Under the pieces are notes generated by a model, which saw nothing but the letters and a program-made list of their open reading frames with translations, was not told the DNA's origin and ran no database searches. A program made the translations under genes and the position numbers. Positions 7,871-12,970 of a stretch of 12,970 nt of DNA are shown one piece after another. The DNA comes from an uncultured bacterium. Lineage in GTDB: Bacteria; Bacillota_I; Bacilli_A; RF39; UBA660. The stretch is from contig CASEDN010000115.1 in NCBI GenBank assembly GCA_949286645.1, forward strand, positions 1 through 12,970, given 5' to 3'. The number at the start of each line of letters is the position of its first letter. Position 1 is the first letter of the stretch.

Positions 7871-8415
7871 AATAGTTCAACCTCGCTTTCTTCACCCATG
7901 ATCTTATCAGCTTGTCTAAATAATTCTTCCTTAGTAGTATTTTTTATTATATAATCATAGTCAGTATATTTTTCCATATCAGTCTCTGTAATATGATTTT
8001 TTTCTTTTTCAGTTAATTTATTATCATAATTATCTCTTATAACATGAATTATTTTGATATCAGGAAATCTTTCTCTTAATAAATTAAACTCACTAATAAG
8101 CCTTCCATCAGTAATAATAAAAACCGAGAAATAATGTTTTAATATATCTATATCTTCACATAATCTATCTACTAAAAAAGTATCTTTATGTAAAGTATTT
8201 CTAATTACTTCAATACCCATCTCTTGTAAAAATTCACGAGGTTTCTCCCTCATATTTCCGTCCCAACTAAAATAATTTTTAGCATACTCATATAAAGGTG
8301 AAGTTAAGTGAAGAATACATGCACTATCTCCTTTAAAATCATATTTAGTCTTCATATAGCTTCCAAGTAAATCTTTACCACATCCTGCCTTACCAGCTAA
8401 CAAAAATATCTTCAT
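7867..8415 (-). CDS. Deoxynucleoside-monophosphate-kinase-like P-loop protein
   Basis: P-loop kinase of 182 residues resembling the phage-type dNMP kinase family, whose members phosphorylate deoxynucleoside monophosphates. Visible features are Walker A GKAGCGKD (8-15), the KPREFLQEMGIEVIR segment (58-72) typical of this group, ITDGRLISE (101-109) as the acceptor-site strand, and a C-terminal HITETDMEKY segment (141-150). It is the first gene after the T-box leader. TAGGAG (8425-8430) lies nine bases before its ATG and is the sequence that the leader can sequester. The stop TGA overlaps the next ATG. Specific substrate is inferred only from resemblance; a general AAA-type or adenylate-like kinase remains possible. 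Confidence 0.7.
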   Translation of the reverse strand: MKIFLLAGKAGCGKDLLGSYMKTKYDFKGDSACILHLTSPLYEYAKNYFSWDGNMREKPREFLQEMGIEVIRNTLHKDTFLVDRLCEDIDILKHYFSVFIITDGRLISEFNLLRERFPDIKIIHVIRDNYDNKLTEKEKNHITETDMEKYTDYDYIIKNTTKEELFRQADKIMGEESEVELL

Positions 8416-8424
8416 CTAAACCAA

Positions 8425-8493
8425 CTCCTAAATTACATAAAAAAGACCGCTGTAGGAGTGCATAATACACGTTACCATCCTACTTTGGGTCTT
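8425..8493 (-). terminator. T-box expression platform: terminator-like helix and RBS sequestration
   Basis: Two alternative pairings surround the antiterminator. AAGACC (8493-8488) can pair with GGTCTT (8448-8443), directly followed by T residues to 8439, which looks like an intrinsic terminator with the antiterminator nested on top. Separately ACTCCTA (8459-8453), the 3' strand of the antiterminator, is fully complementary to TAGGAGT (8430-8424), the ribosome binding site of the next gene. The second pairing would give translational control. Which one operates is not decided by the sequence. The same region is also the only place where the AI-2E transcript could end. Confidence 0.5.
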
Positions 8494-8620
8494 AATTTTG
8501 ATAAAGGTCTCCCTACAAAACTCTAGAACTAGCTTTCCAAAAGAATCTTAGTTAATTTCCACCTGCCATTAACTCTCTTTTATAAGATTATCTTTTGTAC
8601 TCTTTTCCGTCATTGTTTTC
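8439..8620 (-). promoter_or_regulatory. T-box riboswitch leader, likely tRNA-Ala specific
   Basis: T-box RNAs bind a specific tRNA and sense whether it is charged. On the minus strand Stem I can be drawn: GGAA (8608-8605) with TTCT (8528-8525); specifier-loop left side AGTA (8601-8598); CAAAAG (8597-8592) with CTTTTG (8543-8538); AATCTTA (8589-8583) with TAAGATT (8550-8544); the conserved AGAGAG (8578-8573); and apical stem GTTAAT/ATTAAC around GGCAGGTGGAA. The right side of the specifier loop is GAAAGCTAG, giving GCT (8533-8531), an alanine codon, in the expected place. The antiterminator is GTAGGA, bulge TGGTAAC, GTG, loop, CAC, TCCTAC (8483-8452). The TGGT bulge would pair with ACCA, fitting tRNA-Ala. 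alaS in the downstream operon supports the specificity. Stem II is absent. Confidence 0.85.
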
Positions 8621-9774
8621 TTATTATTCTCTTGATAATTGTTAAATTTCTCACCTAAGTATGAACGTTCCATAATAAATTCAAAAATTATCTTAATTGT
8701 AGCGATAACAGGTGTTGCAACTATCATTCCTATCATACCAAAGAAATAGTTAAAAAGCAATAGTCCAAGCATAATTGTAACAGGGTGAAGTTTCATAGTC
8801 TTACCCATAATTAATGGTTGATAGAAGTTATTTTCAAGCAATTGACATACAAGTACTGATATTAAACAAAATACACCTACCATAGGATCAATTGTAAAGC
8901 CTACAATAACTGCAGGAGCTCCACCAATCCATGGTCCAATATAAGGTATTACATCGGTAATAGCACAGAACAAAGCGAAAAGGAATGGAGCGCTTAATCC
9001 TGATAAACTAAAGCCAATTGACTGAGTAATAAAGACAAGCACCATAATTAAAAGCACTCCTCCAACATAACTTCTAAGTTTACCATTAATACGACCCATT
9101 AAGTCTTTCGCACTGTTTTGCCAATCTTTAGGAATGATACTAAGGAGATGTCCTTGAAAGTTACGAAATGATGATAATAAGTAAAAGCCAATCATAATTC
9201 CTAAAACTATATTAGTAGCAACACTAACTACACCACTACCAAAATTCCAAATAGCATTAGGAAGAGTACTAGCAAGGTTAGTTCCTACGCTTTCAATCTT
9301 ATCAAGTATAGAATCTTTATAACTTTCAATCTGTTTACTATCTCCCAAACTTTCTAACATATCACTAGCAAATTCTTGAGCATTATCAACAAGTTCTGGA
9401 ACTACAGATACTATATCAGAAACACCACTTGAAAATGTTGGAACAGTAAACGCTAATAGTAAAATAATTCCTCCAAAGATAATTAGATATGTAAGAATAC
9501 AAGCGACAACTCTTGGCATTTTAGTAGATAATTTAGTAGCAAGTGGATCAAGTAACCAAGCGATAACAAATCCTATAAATACAGGAGATATTATTGATAA
9601 AATAGTGCCAAGTATACCAAGTATATTCCACTCTTTGATTAAATATGTCGCTAGTAATATAGCAAGTATAATAACTAAAGCAAGAACAAATTTTAATAAG
9701 TTATTAGAAGTATAAAAGAATTTATTAATAGCTTTATAATCTAATTCCTCACTTTTATTATTTTTACGAAACAT
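8569..9774 (-). CDS. AI-2E family transporter (PerM-like membrane protein)
   Basis: Integral membrane protein of 401 residues from the AI-2E/UPF0118 exporter family. Known members include an autoinducer-2 exporter and Na+/H+ antiporter-like proteins, so the substrate cannot be told. Hydrophobic segments lie at about 27-47, 52-76, 90-112, 180-203, 234-255, 262-273, 287-312 and 331-365. A long polar loop (113-178) follows the third segment, as is usual. Family motifs are DVIPYIGPWIGGAPA (274-288), QLLENNFYQPLIMG (311-324) and a HPVTIML start of the last segment (330). It starts at ATG 9772-9774 behind GGAGGG (9780-9785). Its lysine- and glutamate-rich C-terminal tail (about 380-401) is encoded by the same bases that form the 5' half of the T-box Stem I, and its stop TAA overlaps the conserved AGAGAG region. 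Confidence 0.9.
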   Translation of the reverse strand: MFRKNNKSEELDYKAINKFFYTSNNLLKFVLALVIILAILLATYLIKEWNILGILGTILSIISPVFIGFVIAWLLDPLATKLSTKMPRVVACILTYLIIFGGIILLLAFTVPTFSSGVSDIVSVVPELVDNAQEFASDMLESLGDSKQIESYKDSILDKIESVGTNLASTLPNAIWNFGSGVVSVATNIVLGIMIGFYLLSSFRNFQGHLLSIIPKDWQNSAKDLMGRINGKLRSYVGGVLLIMVLVFITQSIGFSLSGLSAPFLFALFCAITDVIPYIGPWIGGAPAVIVGFTIDPMVGVFCLISVLVCQLLENNFYQPLIMGKTMKLHPVTIMLGLLLFNYFFGMIGMIVATPVIATIKIIFEFIMERSYLGEKFNNYQENNKKTMTEKSTKDNLIKES

Positions 9775-9798
9775 ACAATCCCTCCGTCTATATGACTT

Positions 9799-9827
9799 AT
9801 TTTAACATAAACAAGATAAAGAGTAAA
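9799..9827 (-). promoter_or_regulatory. Promoter of the AI-2E family gene
   Basis: TTTACT (9822-9827), a 17-base spacer and TGtTAAAAT (core -10 at 9799-9804) on the minus strand form an extended -10 promoter. A start near 9792 would leave a short leader that contains the GGAGGG ribosome binding site. It may also be the nearest clear promoter upstream of the T-box operon. Confidence 0.6.
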
Positions 9828-9847
9828 TAACACATATTTAGTATAGA

Positions 9848-9886
9848 CAAAATAAAAAGTTATAAACATAAATATCTATAACTTTT
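9848..9886 (-). terminator. Intrinsic terminator after ftsQ/divIB
   Basis: AAAAGTTATA (9886-9877, minus strand) pairs perfectly with TATAACTTTT (9864-9855), followed by further T residues (TATTTTG). The stem is AT-rich, but the ten perfect pairs and T-tail fit an intrinsic terminator in so AT-rich a genome. It lies about 45 bases after the ftsQ stop. Confidence 0.7.
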
Positions 9887-9932
9887 CAACTCTTATTTTA
9901 TATTTAAATTATAAAAAAGAAAGGTTATTTCC

Positions 9933-10616
9933 TTATTCCATTATTTGAAAATGATTACCTGAATCTAAATACAAATACCCTTTTCTACCATCAAGCTGTG
10001 GTAAAACATCATTATAGTAATTTAATCTTTCAAACTTAGTAATAGTCATATATACACTATTGCCATCATCCATATATAGTAAAAATCTATCTTCATCAAA
10101 CTCATTAGGATCATACTTAATCTCACTAATCTTTTCTCTAATACTTAAATCCACTCTTTTATAATATTTTATAAATCTATTTAATATCTTATTAGGTATC
10201 TTATTAATTAATCTAGGTATAGTATAAGGAGTCTCTTTATCAAGAGTAATCTCATCTTTATTCTCTAAAACATATTTACCATTATCTTCTCTTTTATAAA
10301 GAATCTCATATTCTTCTACATTAATCTCTATTATATGATAGAAACTTCTATTAATATCAACACTCTTAACAAGAGAATTACGACTTATATCATTTTTCAT
10401 AGTTATATTTAAAGTCTTATAGAAACTTGGATAATCTGTAAGGCCTGCTAATTCTATTACTTCATCATCACTAAGTATTTCATTACCAGTAATTATAATA
10501 TTTTTAACTTTAGTATCAAGAATAAATAAACATACAAAAACTATTACAGCGATTGCTATAATAAATATAAAAAATGGTAACAGTCTTATTTTTTTCTTCT
10601 TGATTACTTTAGCCAT
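9933..10616 (-). CDS. ftsQ: Cell division protein FtsQ/DivIB
   Basis: Bitopic membrane protein of the divisome; it links with FtsL and FtsB/DivIC and supports septal wall synthesis. The 227 residues show a short basic cytoplasmic N-terminus (AKVIKKKKIR), one transmembrane helix (about 12-33), a POTRA domain starting VKNIIITGNEILSDDEVIEL (37-56) and running to about 104, and an extracytoplasmic beta domain to about 220. The protein is near the usual length for the Gram-positive form, with only a brief tail after the beta domain. It follows murB with a nine-base gap, within a division and cell-wall cluster, which supports the call. A terminator closes the operon. Sequence identity in this family is always low, so the assignment rests on architecture and context. 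Confidence 0.85.
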   Translation of the reverse strand: MAKVIKKKKIRLLPFFIFIIAIAVIVFVCLFILDTKVKNIIITGNEILSDDEVIELAGLTDYPSFYKTLNITMKNDISRNSLVKSVDINRSFYHIIEINVEEYEILYKREDNGKYVLENKDEITLDKETPYTIPRLINKIPNKILNRFIKYYKRVDLSIREKISEIKYDPNEFDEDRFLLYMDDGNSVYMTITKFERLNYYNDVLPQLDGRKGYLYLDSGNHFQIME

Positions 10617-10625
10617 ATATCACAC

Positions 10626-11534
10626 TTACTCCCAATTTACAAATTCTTGTTCTACTCTTAAATCTATTCCATAATGTTCTTTAACAGCATCTTTTACAAA
10701 TAGTATTAAATCATGTATATCTTTAGCACTAGCATTACTTTTATTAATTATAAAATTAGCATGTATCTCACTAACTTCTGCTCCTCCTTTAGTAAGTCCT
10801 TTAAGTCCTAAATCTTCTATTAACTTACCTGATGGATCAGCATTAGGGGGATTTCTAAAGACACTACCTGCACTAGGATAAGTTAATGGTTGTGATTTAA
10901 CACGTCTTTCTCTTCTATCTTTAACAACTTCTTCTAAAGCATTTTTATCTCCTTTTTGTAAGCTTAAAGTTGCTTCCAAACATATATAGTTAGGGTGAAC
11001 CTGTAAGAAACTACTACGATAATGAAAATCCATTTCTTCATTAGTTAGAGTTATAATCTTTAAATCATCTGTTAAGACTTTAACAGTTCTAGTAATATAG
11101 CCCATATCACTCTTATAAGCCCCAGCATTCATATAAACTGCTCCCCCAATTGTTCCAGGAATACCACAAGCAAATTCTAAGCCTGCTAAACCTTTTTTAA
11201 TAGATTCTCTTGCTACTTTCATTAAACTTGCTCCTGCACCACAAGTTACTTTAGTACCAAAGAACTCTATTTTATCAAACTCATCTAACTTAATTAAAAC
11301 GCCTTCATAAGTCTTATCACTAAATAATAGATTACTTCCATTACCAAGTATTTTATACTTAATATTATATTTTTTAATAAGTTTACAAAGCAACACTAAC
11401 TTATCAGTATTCTTAGGTATAATTATCGCTCTTACTAATCCCCCTACTTTATAAGTAGTAAATTTACTAGCGAAAACATCTTTCTGAATCTTACCTATAT
11501 CACTAGATTCTACTTCTTTTAAAAACTCCTTCAT
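10626..11534 (-). CDS. murB: UDP-N-acetylenolpyruvoylglucosamine reductase
   Basis: Cytoplasmic FAD enzyme that reduces UDP-GlcNAc-enolpyruvate with NADPH to UDP-N-acetylmuramate, an early peptidoglycan step. With the start used here it has 302 residues. Motifs in order are TTYKVGG (26-32), the FAD-binding LGNGSNLLF (63-71), ACGIPGTIGGAVYMNAGAY (122-140), HYRSSF (171-176), PSAGSVFRNP (220-229, proton-donor Ser224) and the C-terminal VEQEF with the expected glutamate. It is the shorter Gram-positive-type enzyme. I prefer the ATG at 11532-11534, one base after the murG stop, because AGGG (11544-11547) lies nine bases upstream. An ATG at 11541-11543 would add MSR, overlap murG by eight bases and abut AGGG directly. 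It sits between murG and ftsQ in one operon. Confidence 0.96.
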   Translation of the reverse strand: MKEFLKEVESSDIGKIQKDVFASKFTTYKVGGLVRAIIIPKNTDKLVLLCKLIKKYNIKYKILGNGSNLLFSDKTYEGVLIKLDEFDKIEFFGTKVTCGAGASLMKVARESIKKGLAGLEFACGIPGTIGGAVYMNAGAYKSDMGYITRTVKVLTDDLKIITLTNEEMDFHYRSSFLQVHPNYICLEATLSLQKGDKNALEEVVKDRRERRVKSQPLTYPSAGSVFRNPPNADPSGKLIEDLGLKGLTKGGAEVSEIHANFIINKSNASAKDIHDLILFVKDAVKEHYGIDLRVEQEFVNWE

Positions 11535-11535
11535 T

Positions 11536-12618
11536 CTACTCATCCCTAACTAATTTTAAAATCTCTTCATATATTCTAGAAGAGCTATTCTTAACTCCTC
11601 TTTTTAACATAGCATTTTTCATATTTTTTAATTTTTCTTTATCATTAATAGTCTTATCTAATAAATTAACTAAACTATCTTTATTAAAGTCTTCCTCTTT
11701 AAGAATAATACATGCTCCATCATCTTCTAGACTCTTAGCATTTACATATTGATGATTATTAGTAACATAAGGACTAGGTACCATAATAGCAGGTAGTCCT
11801 ATACTTGTTATTTCTGCAATAGTAGAGGCACCACTTCTAGTTACTATTAAGTCTGTATCTTTCATTAGTCCTAACAAATTATCCACAAAAGGAACTAGTT
11901 TTACATTACTACTTAGTTTTATATCTTTATAGTCATCATAATAGTTTTTACCTGTTATTAATAAGACTTGATAATCTTTATTTTTAAATAGAGGTAATGT
12001 TTCTTTTAACTTCTTAGTCATTGTTAAAGAACCAAGTGAACCCATAACTATTATAACAAGAGCTTTATCTTTTTTAAAGCCTAAGGTTGTTTTACTAATC
12101 TTTTCTATATCTTTTATCTGTTCACTACGAGGATTCCCTGTATAGATTGTTTTATCATGAGGAAAGTCTTTAATACTTTCTTTAAAAGAGACTAATATTT
12201 TATCTACATATCTTGCTAGGAATTTATTAGAAACACCTGGTATAGAATTTTGCTCATGAATAATAGTCTTAATCTTAAGTTTAAATGCAGAATATATAAC
12301 TGGTGCAGATATATAACCACCAAAGCCTATAACTACATCAGGTTTAAACTTAACTAACTCACTCTTAGCTTTCTTCACGGCTCTAAAGTATGTCTTCATA
12401 ACATCTATATTCTTAAAGATATTCTTTCTATTTAGTCCTTTCATTTCTATCCCTACATAAGGTATTCCTTCTTTTGGTATAATATCTTTTTCCATTCTAT
12501 CAGTAGTACCAATATAAAGAATCTCTACATTCTTATCTTTTTCTTTAAGTTTAGAAATAAGAGCCAAAGCTGGAAAAATATGTCCCCCTGTACCTCCTGC
12601 TGTTATAACTACTTTCAT
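11536..12618 (-). CDS. murG: MurG glycosyltransferase (lipid II synthesis)
   Basis: Membrane-associated GT-B glycosyltransferase that adds GlcNAc from UDP-GlcNAc to lipid I, making lipid II on the cytoplasmic face. The 360 residues match the usual length. Motifs: GGTGGH (8-13), FGGYISAP (99-106), HEQNSIPG (121-128), GNPRSE (161-166), the C-domain loop GSLGS (193-197), RSGASTIAE (261-269) and PSPYVTNNHQ (281-290). There are no membrane helices, as expected. The start ATG is preceded by GGAAGGAT about nine bases upstream. It follows the mutase gene by 37 bases without a terminator, and its stop lies one base before the preferred murB start, so all four genes probably form one transcript. Confidence 0.97.
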   Translation of the reverse strand: MKVVITAGGTGGHIFPALALISKLKEKDKNVEILYIGTTDRMEKDIIPKEGIPYVGIEMKGLNRKNIFKNIDVMKTYFRAVKKAKSELVKFKPDVVIGFGGYISAPVIYSAFKLKIKTIIHEQNSIPGVSNKFLARYVDKILVSFKESIKDFPHDKTIYTGNPRSEQIKDIEKISKTTLGFKKDKALVIIVMGSLGSLTMTKKLKETLPLFKNKDYQVLLITGKNYYDDYKDIKLSSNVKLVPFVDNLLGLMKDTDLIVTRSGASTIAEITSIGLPAIMVPSPYVTNNHQYVNAKSLEDDGACIILKEEDFNKDSLVNLLDKTINDKEKLKNMKNAMLKRGVKNSSSRIYEEILKLVRDE

Positions 12619-12655
12619 TTCTTGTCATCCTTCCTATTATAAGATATGTTAATAA

Positions 12656-12970
12656 TTATTTATTGTACTTAAAGATTAACCCTTCAAATTCATTTTTAAT
12701 ACTTTCAAGTCTTTCTTCAGTAGATGCCTCAAATCTTGCTGTTAAATTAGGCCCTGTATTAGATGCTCTAACACTAGCCCAAGAATCATCAAAAGTTACT
12801 CTAACTCCATCTATATTATTATAAGTATAGCCTTTTTCTTTACAATAGTCTTCAACTTTTTTAACTACATTAAACTTAATCTCATCAGTAGTCTTATATT
12901 TAGTCTCTGGAGTAGAATAATATCTATTAATACCATCAAGTAATTCATCTATACTCTTATTAGTATTAGA
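12656..12970 (-). CDS. Phosphomannomutase/phosphoglucomutase, C-terminal part only
   Basis: Only the last 104 residues are inside the window; the gene runs off the right edge. The visible part is the C-terminal domain of the alpha-D-phosphohexomutase superfamily: after an alpha/beta linker (SIDELLDGINRYYSTPETKY) it shows NNIDGVRVTFDDSWASVRAS and then NTGPNLTARFEAS, the RxSNTxP-like phosphate-binding loop that contacts the substrate phosphate, and ends GLIFKYNK. The enzymes move phosphate between C6 and C1 of hexoses, feeding sugar nucleotide synthesis. The specific type (PMM/PGM rather than GlmM) is suggested by the WASVRASNTGP form. The stop TAA is at 12656-12658; murG follows closely, so the product probably serves envelope building. 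Confidence 0.88.
   Translation of the reverse strand, partial: SNTNKSIDELLDGINRYYSTPETKYKTTDEIKFNVVKKVEDYCKEKGYTYNNIDGVRVTFDDSWASVRASNTGPNLTARFEASTEERLESIKNEFEGLIFKYNK

Noticed and set aside
8531..8535. Reading the T-box specifier as AGC (serine) rather than GCT (alanine)
   Set aside because: The register is shiftable by two bases by eye, but alaS lies in the downstream operon and no serine-related gene is present, so GCT is favoured. The TGGT bulge is compatible with tRNA-Ala.
1..12970. CRISPR array, tRNA or rRNA gene, prophage or defence cluster
   Set aside because: I saw no regularly spaced repeats, no tRNA-like cloverleaf and no rRNA motifs, and the genes are housekeeping apart from one IS and one unknown protein.

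Overview
The window reads as a chromosomal segment of a very AT-rich, low-GC Gram-positive-type bacterium. Every gene I can support lies on the minus strand. The organism builds peptidoglycan, since murG, murB and ftsQ/divIB are present. It appears to use the standard bacterial code: Trp is TGG in the alaS codon I checked, and TGA ends a gene at an ATGA junction. A tRNA-sensing T-box leader also points to Firmicutes or a walled relative of the Mollicutes, possibly an uncultured gut Bacilli lineage. That placement is inference.

In transcription order (high to low coordinates) the window opens with the 3' end of a phosphomannomutase/phosphoglucomutase gene. Next come murG, murB and ftsQ/divIB (sugar phosphate, lipid II and division), closed by an intrinsic terminator at about 9848-9886. 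A good extended -10 promoter then drives an AI-2E-family membrane protein gene. Directly overlapping the end of that gene is a T-box leader (about 8439-8620) with a likely alanine specifier (GCU), a full antiterminator with a UGGU bulge, and a competing pairing that would hide the next ribosome binding site. It precedes a tight four-gene operon: a dNMP-kinase-like P-loop protein, a second P-loop kinase related to CoaE/UPF0200, alaS and holA. The genes overlap or nearly touch, so alanyl-tRNA charging probably controls the whole operon.

A strong hairpin ends holA. The -35 box of the next promoter lies inside the stem of that hairpin. This promoter serves an unrecognised 423-residue helical protein, followed by a glycerophosphodiester phosphodiesterase gene. 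The last codons of the phosphodiesterase gene are supplied by an inserted ISL3-family element (121-1550). The element has near-perfect 49-bp terminal inverted repeats, and each repeat carries an inward-facing terminator-like hairpin and stops in all three inward frames. I see no 8-bp target duplication. Bases 1-120 hold no gene that I can support.

I do not see a large undescribed system such as a defence island, CRISPR array or phage. The points most worth a second look are the T-box encoded partly inside a coding sequence, its unusual expression platform and operon content, the self-insulating IS ends, and the uncharacterised 423-residue protein.
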